Shown piece by piece: positions 50,764 through 62,404 of a stretch of DNA of 64,000 nucleotides (positions within the stretch are counted from its first letter, which is position 1; each line of letters opens with the position of its first letter). Position numbers and translations under genes: made by a program. Location of the stretch: positions 22,802,744 to 22,866,743 of the forward strand of contig OX359278.1 of assembly GCA_947179155.2 (NCBI GenBank), given 5' to 3'. A model generated the notes under the pieces. That model had not been told where the DNA came from and did no database searches. It saw only the letters and a list, made by a program, of their open reading frames with translations. The DNA comes from Hedera helix (taxonomy: Eukaryota; Streptophyta; Magnoliopsida; Apiales; Araliaceae).

Positions 50764-52922
50764 TGTCGACGCCGGGATTTTAGTCGTCTCGTTTTTTAAT
50801 ATTAAATAAGCCCTTTTCCAATTTTAGCCTTTTGAATTAAATGTGATTTTGAAAAGGGTCGGCTTAATGTCGACGGGTTTTAAAAGATAGATTTCTTTAT
50901 GAGCCAATTAACCAGAGCCGCCAGTTGGTATATTTGAAATGGATGTACCAACTCATCCGAATTTTGTTTTCGTAATTGTTGGCTCATATGTGACTCCGAA
51001 CTAATTGGTCCACAAACCGAGATTCATAGAGTTCGGGGGCTTGCTTAAGCGAGGGGAAGGTGTTAGGCACCCCCCGACTTCCGTGAAACACGGTTACCGC
51101 AATCTTGATGTTTTCCTATCCTTTTAAATCCTAAAATGTGTGTGTGCGCGTGTGTGTGTGCCTAAATGAATGTTTGTGGTGAATTTTTGCATAAAAGTTG
51201 CTTTGATTTTATATGGCAAATGTGTTTTATCGAGAAAGCGTTTTAGACGTTTTTTGACCCAAATGACAAAGCTTTGTTCTTTATAATAAAGATTGATTTT
51301 AATTTCGAAAATGACGAGGGTTTTTATTAGATGTCATTTTTAGAAGATAATAGTTTTTTAAACTTTCGTCAAATAGGAATCGAGACTATACATTGCCTTC
51401 TAACAGTAAATATAAATAAAATGAAGACAATTTCTAGAACTCTTTAACCCTATGCACAAAGTTTAATGAAAACGTTTATTTATTTTTTACGAAAACATCT
51501 TTTATGACATTTTAAAACCAAGTGTAGCCTTTTTGTCAAACAAGGATCAAAGTTTCGCCAAAACTCTTAATTTTTAAAACCTCGTGAATCTAATATCCTA
51601 AATTGATCATTTTTAGAAAATCTTCATCGTTTGCCTTATTTTGAAAAATTGTTTTTTGTATCGTAAATCAAAACAAGCATTCAAAACGTGTCGGGGCTAC
51701 CCATGGGCATGTGAGCCGTTTAAATAACCCCAAACACCCACAATCACATATTTTACTATCACGGGGCCTAAAACCCGACTTTCGACTCGATGTCGTTTTA
51801 AAGCCCAAAATTTACATATTTACATAAAGGTGCATCGCGATCGCTACATACATAAAAGCTATAAAATAAACTAGAAGGATATCATCGGGAGGTTAGGAGG
51901 AAATCCCATCCGCAATAAATCCTCCCTAACCGTCCCTAATCCATAGATCTACAACATATATTGACTACGTTGGATCTAAACTCAAAATACACAAAATCAA
52001 ACTATTTAAATAGCAATGCACCAAATATTTTCGGATCTACAGTAGATCCACCCAACAAATGCAATAAGAACGAAATAAAACTATATCTAAAAGATTACTA
52101 GATAAAACACAACGAAGCTATGAAACTCGGATTTTTTCACATTCCAATCGATGCAATAGACGCTTTAACACTTGAAAATCAACATAGGATACAAAGATTG
52201 TATAAAAGAGGAAGAAATCTCACTTTTTTCTCTCTTCTTCCCTCTTTTTTTCCTCTCCCCGTCGCCTTTCTCTCGCCCCTTTTTCGTTTATGTCCGCCTC
52301 CTTTGCTCTCGGGTGGAAATGGCCGCTGTATAGCCCTTCCGCAGGCAGCTGCAGGTGCAACTGCGGCTGGCCGCAGGTGCATCTGCGGCTACCTGTTGTG
52401 GCCGTCCGTGCCGAAACCTCGACTGCCGTGCGTTTTCTCGAGCCATAAAAAATGCCACGTGTCGTCGGCCGCAGATGCATCCGCGGCTACCCGGCTTCCT
52501 TTTCTCGATTTCCGTCTCATTCGGTCTTAATTCGCCAATTTTTGCGGTATTATTTTGGAAGGTTGTTCCCTGATGTATAAATCGCTCTTTGTGCTTGGCT
52601 TTCAGGGGGCGCTGCCCCCTTCCACCCCCGCTAGCTCACCGGCGAGCTGGGCAGTCGCTCGCTCCCCGGTGAGCGAGACCCCCGAACATCGTAAGCGTAG
52701 TGGTCATTAGTCGTCTTTCGTGATCAAATCAGGTTCTTCTGGATCAACTGTTTGCCTTGACTCAAGTAACCTGATGCTCGTTATTCGTTGTAGCGGCTTT
52801 GACCGTAAGTCGTTGGGGTGGCTTCATGTTGGGGTCCACCTTCCTTTTCGCATGTCGGGTCGAGTGACGATTTTGCCCTCCTGTCAGGGTTAGTACAAAA
52901 GTGCAAAACTTGGGTGTCTACA
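50764..52922 (-). mobile_element. Ogre-like solo LTR (2159 bp)
   Basis: It runs from TGTCGACGCCGGG to GGGTGTCTACA with the TSD ACAAC at 50759-50763 and 52923-52927, inserted in the copia leader. There are no internal sequences. The GC-rich palindromic block (52349-52389, 52461-52490) is larger than in element 2, and an extra GC-rich segment (CACCGGCGAGCTGGG, CCCCGGTGAGCGAG near 52637-52677) is present. The frames at 52120-52573 are chance reads of this block. Confidence 0.92.
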
Positions 52923-52927
52923 ACAAC

Positions 52928-54590
52928 CATGCCTGTCCCGAATTGATTGTCGCCAAAATTGAATAAAGTAACACTATTTTGTCAATAGCCACGCTTTTCG
53001 GTAAACATGGTCCGATTATATATATATATTAATATATATTATTAATGTATATGATATATTATTAATAAATATTAATTTGCCAAACTGTTTGGTAATTTTT
53101 GTACAAAATTTAAAATTTCAAAATAAAAGAGTTTATTTTGGGTAATTTTAAAATGATAAAAATAAATAGTTTATTTTTAAATAATTTTATAATTAAAATA
53201 AAATGTTTATTTTAAAAATGAAATTGAATTTCATGCAACTTTAATTGCCCATTAAATGATACCAATACATATATGGAATGTTCTATTTAATTCATGCGAT
53301 GAATATTATTTATTGATATATATATATATATATGTTGATATATATGATAATAAATGGGATTGATTATGGACTATTGACCAATGTGATTGGATTTAATTTT
53401 AAATGGATGCATGAATGAATGGGTTTTATAAATGGGGTCTGGGTACCTCGTCTTTCTAATTTTTCTTATGTATAATTCTATCTCCCTCCTATGTACTTCC
53501 CCTTGACTGTTGATCAAGGTTTCTATTTATTGTAAATAGTTTTGTAATAGGATTAGTTAGAATTATTTTGAAGAATTGGAGCAAAGGAACAAGGAGCGCA
53601 TGAAGACCCGTTTGTAATGGAGCCCGAATTTAAATGTAATAGTTACATTTAATTTAATTTATTCTTGCACCCTAGGTTTGACCTTTTGGTTCACTTGGTG
53701 GCTCTAGTGAACCAAACTAGAATAAAAGTTCATAATCAATCCAAGTAGAATATAGTATTCTATATGTGCATGCTTAATATATATTTATTATATATTATCC
53801 AAACATGCTTCGCATGTTAATTAATATGACGCGTATTTTATATATATATGTGCATGCGCGCTAAACAAGATGAGACAATTAATATTAATAAACCCTTCAT
53901 GATGTAGAATAAATATTATTTATAAAATGAATTAAAATATTTAATTCATGAATTAAAGGAGTTTAATTCAATTAAATAAAATTAGAATTGTTCTAATTTA
54001 TTTATTCTACTACTAAAATATTAAGTTGTAACGTTCAAAGATATTTGGAATATCGAACGTCGCCTTCTAGCATGATAAAACGATAGAGTATCAAATAATC
54101 AATATACGTTTGTTGTGCACACACAAGGCTTATATCGATCATTTGAGATGTTGTTTTATCACATTTGATGCTTTTAAGGAATTGAACATTACTGTTTTGT
54201 TGTGCACACACAAGGGCAGTATTTTTCTCTTCACTTATATGGGAGTGCTAGGTCTGACTTAACTTAGATAATTTTGATTTGGATGTGCACACACATGATC
54301 ATAATAATCTAAGAGGCAAAATACAAGAAGTTATATGTTGATGTAATTGACAAGGAGTTGTCTACCTATTGAATAAACTATAGTTTGTTGTGCACACACA
54401 AGGCAATATTTATGTCAATAGGATCCTTATTCTCACTAGCAAGTTTTTTAATTAGATTTGCCGAACTATATAAGAAGGGAGTAATATAGTTTGATGAAAA
54501 TAGTGGGAGACACCATTTTAAATAAAAACCTAATTAATTTGGTGATTAATAAAATGAATACATGTTAATGTTGTTATTGATTCACTTAAA
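52928..54590 (+). other. Copia leader, second part, with repeated GTGCAC motif
   Basis: Non-coding leader continuing to gag. TGTGCACACACA-type motifs occur at about 54115, 54202, 54284 and 54387, mostly as TTTGTTGTGCACACACAAG, about 80-105 bp apart. Near 54500 AATAGTGGGAGACACC is shared with the minus copy. It is part of the packaged RNA leader; a role is not known. Confidence 0.7.
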
Positions 54591-54600
54591 GAATATTGCT

Positions 54601-55450
54601 ATGTTTAATTCTCTAACACTGCATAGCATATTAGATGCTAATAATTTAATCAAGCTGAATTGTTTGGATTGATTAAACAAATTTGAGAATAGTTCTCAAT
54701 AATGAAAAGCTAGCAAATGTCCTTAATTTGTCTATTCCTGCAAACGTTGCAGACTAAGCCTATGAGGAAGATATTGTTATTTTAAGAAATGGCAAGATGA
54801 TGCAAAGGTGGCTCAATGCATCATGCTCGCATCCATAAGTATCGAGTTACAGCGTCAACACGAGAAAATGGACGCACCTACTATATTTTTGCACATTCAA
54901 TAGTTGTTTGGTGAGCAAAGTAGGTTAACTAGATATAAGATATCTAATGAGCTCTTCCAATCTATAATAACCAATGACACTACAGTAAATACATGTGTCC
55001 TAAAGATGATCAATCCGATTGATCAATTAGGACACCTAGGTTTTGTCAAAGATGGAGAGTTGAGTCAAGATTCGATCTTGCAGTCACTCGCTGACTCCCT
55101 TTCACAAATTGTTGTGAACTTTAACATTAATAAGCTTGAAGTCAGTTCACCTGATTTTCTTAAATATGTTGAATAAGTTGAGAGTCACTTTCCTTCCAAG
55201 AAAGACCAAGTCTTACTAGTAGATGAATCTTCTAAGTTGAAGAAGATGGCCAAAGGTGTTTCTGAGGAGTCAGAAAAGATAGAAGGCAAAAGAAAGGCTA
55301 AACAAAGGACATAAATAAAAGTGATCCCGAGGGCAAAGGAGTTTGCTTTCATTGCGATAAGCTGGGACACTGGAAGAGGAACTGCAAGGAGTATCTTGTA
55401 GTAGTTAAGCAGAAGAAGCTTAGTGAAGCTTCAACTGCAGATATAGATTT
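54601..55450 (+). pseudogene. Gag of the plus copia element
   Basis: Gag makes the particle. A start at 54601 (MFNSLTLHSILDANNL) is followed by a TGA in place of Trp after NCLD. The clearest open part, 54904-55176 (90 codons), reads LFGEQSRLTRYKISN-like sequence (printed start MFGEQSRL), then VLKMINPIDQLGHLGF and SILQSLADSLSQIVVNF, the UBN2-type gag domain. The zinc knuckle CFHCDKLGHWKRNC is at 55344-55385 and intact, in a different frame from the preceding part. Stops and frameshifts occur between these blocks. Confidence 0.85.
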
Positions 55451-56750
55451 GTTCATAATGAAGTAGAACTTTCTATAAGTCAAGTTTCTACTTAGGTATT
55501 AGATACTGGCTGGTGGTCTCAAATATGCAAACCGTTGCAGAGACTAGGCAGAAGTAGAAAGCTGAACTAAAGATAAGTAATCTTGTGCATGGGGAATGGA
55601 GCAAAAGGTTGCTGCATTAATCATAGGAACTTACAGTTTAGCATTGCCTACAGGCAAATCCATTTAGTTAGTGAGATGTTACTATGTTGATTACTTGATG
55701 GATTTTTTAAGCTTGACTTACATGAAAATATTTCAAAATTGAACAAACTAAAGGCAAAGAGATGATATGGATCATACCTTCTTGCAATACTGTTAACTCG
55801 GTCATGTTAATGAAACAAGACTAAACAAGTTGTATAAAGATAGGTTTTTAGAGCCTTTTGATTATGAATCAAATACAACTTGTGAATCTTGTATCATGGA
55901 AAATATGACTAAATCTTCATTTAGTGGACATGGAGAGTGAGTTACGGAGTTGTTAGAGATGGTACACACAGTCGTGTGTGGGACCTATGACAACAAATGC
56001 AAGAGGAGAGTATTCATTCATTACTTTCACTGATGATTCTAGATTTTGATATATGTATTTGATGAAATACAAATCCGAATCGTTTGAAACGTTCAAAGAA
56101 TTCAAAAGTGAATTATAGAAACTAAAGGCCAAAAGTATTAAAGTTCTTCGATTAGATCGAGAAGGGAATACTTAAGCAATAAGTTTCTAGATCATCTCAA
56201 GCGAAATGGTATTATCTCACAATGGACATGGTGATTATCGCATATCTACTAAATCAGATACCTTCTTATTTCCTCCTCAAGACTTCATATGAGTCATGGA
56301 TAGGGAGGAAACCAAGTCTTAAGTATGTTAAGATTTGGATTGTCCATCTTATGTCAAAAAGTTTGACAGTGATAAGCTTGGGATAAGATCTGATAAGTAT
56401 AAACTTGTGGGATATCCTAAAGAAAGTTTAGGGTATCACTTCTATAATCCGACTAACTTAAAAGTGTTTGTTGAAACACGCTGCCTTACAAGAAAAGAAG
56501 TTTTTCCTTAAAGGGTTAGTGGGAGTAAAATAGATCTTGAAGAAGTTCAAGAACCACAAAATACTACAGATTAAGTGAAGGAATTTGTATAAGTAGATAA
56601 ACCTATTGTACCACAACCAAGTCGTAAATCTGGTTTAGTACCGAAGATACCTGAATGGTATGGATTCATCATAGATGATGGTGATGAGGTACGCATCATA
56701 GTGGATGATGATCTAGTTACATACGATGAGGTATGAGTATTAGATACTCA
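55451..56750 (+). pseudogene. Protease remnant, GAG-pre-integrase, integrase and linker, copia
   Basis: About 55790-55935 encodes HVNETRLNKLYKDR and CESCIMENMTKSSF, the zinc-binding domain before integrase. The integrase core starts at 55966 with HTVVCG: the first catalytic Asp position is Val, and an extra G at about 55978-55982 shifts the frame, after which GPMTTNARGG and FITFTDDSR appear in the new frame. KVLRLDREGNT (near 56140-56175) corresponds to the second catalytic Asp region. The stretch 56350-56540 reads KLVGYPKESLGYHFYNP, the conserved copia C-terminal part. Stops are frequent. An aspartic protease motif could not be located between 55451 and 55780. Confidence 0.82.
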
Positions 56751-57697
56751 AGAGAAATGACTGATAATCATAAAATTCGAAATGGGTCTTTGGAGAAAGA
56801 CTAAAGCATATGGCAAGGTGGAGACCTATAAGACCTAACTAGTGGTAAAAAGATTTCAAACAAGGTCAATGAGTTGACTAATATGAAATTTTTCACTAGT
56901 GAAAATGCATATATCAATTCAGATTTTATTTGCAATTGTAGTTTACTATTCAAAAGGATATATGTATGATACAACCAAGATGATTTATCTCTATATAGAT
57001 GGAGTAAATTAAGTATGTAAATTACAACGATCCAATTATGAATTAGAGCAAATTTCTCAAAGATGGAACATCCGTTTTGATGAGACAATCAAAAGTGTTT
57101 GATTATATCAAAGACGATAATGAACCAAGTGTGTACAAAGGTTAGTGGGAGCACTATGACATTCCAAGTATTATATGTTGATATAATATTGATAAGGAAT
57201 AACATATCGATGCTACAATCAGTAAAGATGTGGTTGTCTAAACACTTCTCCATGAAGGACTTGGGAGAAACATCCTATATTTTGGGGATAAAGATCTATA
57301 GAGATAGATCTAAAAGGATGCTTGGCTTATCCCAAGGAACGTACATTGATTATATGCTAAAGAAGTTTAGCATGAAAGATTCCAAGAAAGGGCTCATGCC
57401 GATGGGTCCTGGAATACATCTCTCAAAGAAGCAGGCCCCAAAGATACCTGAAGAGAGAGAAACCGTATAAGTAAGACTCCTTATGCCTCAGCAATAGGAT
57501 CTATCATATACGGGATGATATGTACTTGACCTAATATTGCTTATGCATGATAAGCAAATATCAGTTCATTTCTGGAGAAGAATATTATAAAAGAGTTTCT
57601 AATGATGAGTCTGATATAAAACTAGAGGGCTTAACAAACTCAAGTTTGTTCAGACTAACCAAGATAACAGCATATCTGTTTCAGGTAATATGATTAC
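56751..57697 (+). pseudogene. Reverse transcriptase and RNase H start, copia plus copy
   Basis: The open part 57099-57470 contains the RT palm: FQVLYVDIILIRNN at about 57165-57206, then WLSKHFSMKDLGETSYILGI, IYRDRSKRMLGLSQGTYID and SKKGLMPM. The catalytic box is YVDI (57174-57185), so the second Asp is lost. A little further PYASAIGSIIYGMICT (about 57477-57530) begins the RNase H linker. An internal deletion joins this to a GNMIT segment (about 57680-57697), where an Ogre LTR begins. The minus copy has the same join. Confidence 0.87.
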
Positions 57698-59350
57698 TGT
57701 AGACACCCAAATTTTGCGCCTGTGTACTAACCCTGACAAGAGGGCAAAATCGTCATTTGACCCGACATGCGAAAAGGAGGGTGAACCCCAACACGAAGCC
57801 AACCCAACGATTTACGGTCAAAGTCACCACAACGGACAACGAGCATCCGGTTACTTGAGGCAAGGCAAACAGTTGATCCAGAAAAACCTGAGTTGATCAC
57901 AAAAGGCGACTAATGGCCACTACGCTTACGATGTTCGGGGGTCTCGCTCACCGGGGTGGAAGGGGGCAGCGCCCCCTGGAAGCCAAGCACAAAGAGCAGT
58001 TTATACACCAGGTAGCAGCCTTCTAAAATAATACCGCAGAAATTGGCGAATTAAGACCGCGTGGCACGAAAATCGAGAAAAGCAAGCCGGACAGCCACGG
58101 ATGCATCTGCGGCCACCGACAAACGGGACAGTGCGCGGCTCGAGGAGACAACCTGGCAGCCGAGGATTCGGCGCGGACGGCCACAGCAGGCAGCCGCAGA
58201 TGCACCTGCGGCCAGCCGCAGGTGCACATGCGGCTGCCTGCTGAACTCTATACAACGGCCATTTCCACCCGAGAAGAAAAGAAAGAGAGAAAAAGATAGA
58301 GATTTTAGAGAGAGAGAGCTCGCGGGAGGAGAGAGAATAGCTTGTTCTTGGTTAGATTTGAGTGGAAAATTTATCCTCTCTTGTTAATTAGTGGAGTGTG
58401 CTTGTGGTGTTATCCGATTTGTGAAATAAGAGGCTTTAATCGGCATTTTGCAAGGTGAAAAGAGTGTTTGCTTGGTCTTTTTAATGTTTGTATTGTTAGT
58501 ATAATTTCATGTTTTGGATTATTTGATGTATTATGTTGTCATGATAATGATGATCCGTGGGTTAGGGGTCGTTAGCGAGGGTTCCATTGGAATGTAACTT
58601 CCTCCTAATGCCCCGATGACATCCGTACGGTGATATATCATTCGTTGGGTTCATAGATATTTGTGGTGTTGGCATTGAGATTTGTGATTCATATAGTACC
58701 GTAATGAGTTTAGTATTGTTAGATTTTGCCGTAGTATTGGTTATGTAGTGATTTGGGTAAATGTGAGCCTAGGGAGGGGATCCTCGTGATCAAATCCCGA
58801 TGATGGACATTTTGATATGTAATCGTTGAATAAGGTCCATGGTTGTATATATGTAATATCGGGCCTTAAAGCGATGCCAAATCGTGATCGGGTTAAGGCC
58901 CCGTAATAATAAAGATATGTGATTGTGGGTGTTTGGGGTTGTCTGGATGGCTCACATGCCCATGGATAGCCCCGATACGGTTTGGGATGCCTGTTTTAAT
59001 TTACGACACAAAAACGATTTTCCAAAATAAGGCAAACGATGAAGATTTTCTAAAAGTGATCAATTTAGGATATTAGATTCACGAGGTTTTAAAAGTAAGA
59101 GTTTTGGCGAATTTTGATCCTTGTTTGACGAAAATGCTACATTTGGTTTTTAAAATGTCATAAAAGATGTTTTCGAAATAAATAAATAAATGTTTTCATT
59201 AAACTTTGTGCATAGGGTTAAAGAGTTCTAGAAGTTGCCTTCATTTTATTTATATTTACTGTTAGAAGGCAATGAATAGTCTCGATTCCTATTTGACAAA
59301 AGTTTAAAAATTATTGTTTTCTGAAAATGACATGTAATAAAAACCCTCGT
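57698..59350 (+). mobile_element. Ogre-like LTR fragment, sense plus
   Basis: It starts TGTAGACACCCAAATTTTGC at 57698 in the copia RNase H and matches the reverse complement of 51317-52922. It ends abruptly at AACCCTCGT, where copia LTR sequence begins, so the last ~550 bp of the Ogre LTR and most of the copia 3' LTR are gone. GC-rich palindromes lie at 58086-58105 and 58192-58240. Frames at 57690-58387 are chance reads of these. Confidence 0.87.
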
Positions 59351-59796
59351 AAAGGTGTTAAGAGGGTTTACTAAATCTATAAATAAGAGAAGTCTTATTA
59401 TGGATTAAGGTTACACACATACACTTCCACAAGTTTTGGGAGAGTACTCACATATTCTCTATAGAGAGAAAACTAGGGTTTGCCATAACCCACTTCTTGA
59501 ATTATTATTATTCCTTGGTAGATCACCTCTAGAGGCCAAACACTTGGGTGGCTTACATTGATCATTGGAATCTAATCGGTGAAATTCAAGGAGAACGCAA
59601 AGGATTTGGAGGTGAACTTGTACCCGTTGAAGCTTTGAGTTCTACAAGGGTATATCTCTAACTTCTTCTTTGTTAATTAATAATTGCGCATAAAGGTCGA
59701 TCCTGGATTATGGTTTGTAAATTTTTAAATTTGATTTTACCATGCTTCCGCTATTTTATGCAATTTGATTGCGTCTATGAATATTACAAACCAACA
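59351..59796 (+). repeat. 3' LTR remnant of the plus copia element (446 bp)
   Basis: It aligns base for base with 49786-50231, with three differences by eye (in AGAGGGTTTAC, TTTTGGGAGAG and CTCTATAGAG). It ends ACCAACA followed by the TSD GTTTG. It contains a TATA box. Confidence 0.93.
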
Positions 59797-59801
59797 GTTT
59801 G

Positions 59802-62404
59802 TGGGGCCTCCTTGGGATTCATCCTCGTAAATCGCTTTTGCCAGCCACTTCTTTGGTTGGACTTGTCATTCTTGGGGGTTCGTCCCCGTAGATCGCTCTT
59901 GGTAGCCATTGCTTTTGGCCTGTCCTCCTTGTTAATTAGTTGAAGGTGCTTTAGGCAGTCGTTTTGCAATTCCTTGATGTTCCATAGACTTTGGGTGCAT
60001 TGGATCGTGGGAGTTGCCCGCTGCCATGTCCTTCCGATAAATGGCACCGATTTTCATGACGCCGACAGTCTCGTACCTATGATTTTCCTTTCATGTACAT
60101 CTTACTTTGATATATACATGAATGCGCAGATGTTATGCATGGATCAATAGATATGCTTGGAAGGAAATGACCCATGTTTAGTCAAATGATACAATTTTTC
60201 ACGTGTCGTTCTTTTTGACTACTCGGTTGTGCCATGCCTTATTTAGGAGTACAGTTTCTGGACTTCAAGGTTGATTCGTTGAATCGCATGCCCCTGATCG
60301 TTTCTCTGTTGGCAATTGTATCTATTGTTTTGAATGCCCCATCGACTTATCCAGGGCTCCTCATCCTGCTGGTTCCCAGATCGTCATGTCTCTGAATTTG
60401 GGACACAGGGACTTCTTCTGATGCTAGAGGATTATGCCTAAATTCTGGGCTGATATCTAGGTGGTCCTCTTGTCATTTGATCGTATGTATTGACAGCTCT
60501 TGACATCAATCGGATTGAGGCAGTCCATTTGGCTTTTCTGCGATGACCGACGGCCATGTTGCCCTTCCTCGCCTTTTAATCGATCAGCTCTGACGACAGG
60601 AATTATATCGCTCTTGCATATGCTCGCTTGAGTATCGAGGTAATGTCAGCGTGCATCATGCTGAGTTTGTCAAAATCCATTGATGGTCGCGGGGGAAGGT
60701 TCGTCGAAGAGGAGTCTGATATAGATCTGTGCTCCTTTCATTTCCATGATCTTTAAGATGCCCCAGCCTTCACTCATGTTCTTTTCGAGGATTCGTATGG
60801 GAAGTCGTTTCGTTGGTCATGCCGAGTTACCCACACCGATTCATATCCTGCACAAGTAACAAACGATAAATGCTCGACGGTTCGGGTCAGCGGGGTTAAC
60901 TCCGATATAAGAATTGCTAAAATCTTGACAATAAAGCATATAAAAATGGAATGCTCATGATTCTGCAATTTAACTCGTGCAGTGTGTTTTCGTATTATCG
61001 TTAAAGAAACATGACATCGAGATGGATCTCTTTTTTTTTCCCTTTTTTTTCGTGAATCGTGAGTGTATTAACTCGACATTGAATGAATTGTGAATGTACT
61101 AAGTTATTCTCGATTTCCCTTATTATTTGACGAGTTATGAAATTGTAATAAAACATTTAAGCATTCATGGTCAATATACGTGAGTATGATTAAATTCAAA
61201 AACTACCTTCCTTTATCAAAGGTATTCCGTCTTCATTCTCGATATCAGAATTAACGTCATATGGCAAGTGCACTGTGCGATGCATCCTTCAATTAGGGGC
61301 TTCTTTTCTGTGACTTAAGATGAGCCTCTTTTTTTCTCTGGTCGAACATTTTTTCTTCTTCTTTCTTTTTTTCGACTCCTTATTTCCCTTTTCATGTCCA
61401 CTTCACTTGTCTCGTTTTCTTAGGCTATTCAGAGTTACCCATTTAACGAGATTTGGACCAATGACTCCCAAACCATGCGACTTTAGGGCATTAGGTGTAA
61501 AGACACCCCTTCGGGTTTACTTGCTCGAGTAACAAAGGCCACGCTTCGATACAAATTAGGTGGTTTACTGCATTTATTCCTCGTTTAACCTTGCACAAGA
61601 TTCGTTTTCTTAGGCTTGAGTTACCCATGTAGCGAGCGTTGGGCCAGTGACTCCCAAATTGGATGACTTTAGGGCACCAGGTGTAGAGACACCTTTTAGG
61701 CTTAATTACTCGAATAACCCATGCCACGATTCGAATCTGCCCAGGTCTCTGCAGTTGTAATGCTCGTTTTCTTAGGCTCTGAGTTACCTATGTAACGAGC
61801 ATTCGGACGGTGATTCCCAAATCAGACGACTTCAGGGCACCAGGTGTAAAGACACCCTCAGGCTTAATTACTCGAATAACCCATGCCATGATCCAAGACA
61901 TTAGATTATCTTTTATTTATCCTCCGACTTTGCTTTAACTGTTATCATTGTCGTCATAGCTTTATACCCCACAACTGAAAGTTGGCACAAACATAAAGTG
62001 CAGACTTGCCTATGAGGTGGATTCTGCTTCGAACGACACTTCGAAATCAGGTCTTTATGCCTTATCAATAAGTTGAATAGTTTTAATCGTCTAATCATAC
62101 TCATGAGTCTGCTCCACGGATGCTTGTCAAAGTTGATTTGATTCCTAACAAGTCAAATAAAATTTCTCTTTCCAAAAGTAATGTTAGAGTTAAACTATGT
62201 GCAGTCTTAATATATGTACAGGGAGACAGGAAAGAAATAAAAAGATGGAAAAAGTTGTACCTTACCTGCGGGTCATCGTATTCTGAAAAGACTCTGATTG
62301 GAAGAGACCAATTGATCGTACAACTCTGATGATGTTGTCATACGCAGACGGGATCGCACCATAGATGTCGCGTTGTGCACTATTCTTCCATGGATGGTTG
62401 ATGA
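59802..62404 (-). other. Ogre element 2 internal sequence, non-coding or decayed
   Basis: This continues the region cut at 48396. The longest minus-strand frame (60047-59784, 87 codons, RTWQRATPTIQC near its start) has no domain I recognise and its start overlaps the copia LTR end. The rest has only short frames. A tandem repeat lies at 61411-61891. T-rich tracts occur at about 61028-61051 and 61328-61375. Probably the 3' untranslated part of Ogre, but homology to coding sequence cannot be excluded by eye. Confidence 0.5.
61411..61891. repeat. About 160-190-bp tandem repeat, three units
   Basis: Units begin near 61411, 61601 and 61763 with CTCGTTTTCTTAGGCT, then GAGTTACCCATGTAACGAGC, GTGACTCCCAAAT, GACTTTAGGGCACCAGGTGT, AAAGACACC and CTTAATTACTCGAATAACCC. 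The last two units are the most alike. Confidence 0.88.

Larger units (their letters stand above)
48397..59796 (+). mobile_element. Ty1/copia element (Angela-like), plus strand, with two Ogre LTR insertions
   Basis: It is bounded by the 5-bp TSD GTTTG at 48392-48396 and 59797-59801. Order: 5' LTR (48397-50231), PBS, leader split by an Ogre solo LTR, gag, GAG-pre-integrase, integrase, RT, Ogre LTR fragment (57698-59350), and the last 446 bp of the 3' LTR (59351-59796). These 446 bp differ from the 5' LTR at three positions by eye, so the insertion is young, yet the genes carry many stops. It lies inside the 3' UTR of Ogre element 2. Confidence 0.93.

Noticed and set aside
52120..52573. 136-codon frame and its shadows in the Ogre solo LTR
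   Set aside because: Covers the palindromic block; the corresponding frames in the other Ogre LTRs differ in length and sequence.
59710..60047. Frames spanning the copia LTR end and Ogre sequence
   Set aside because: They cross an insertion junction, so they cannot be ancestral genes.
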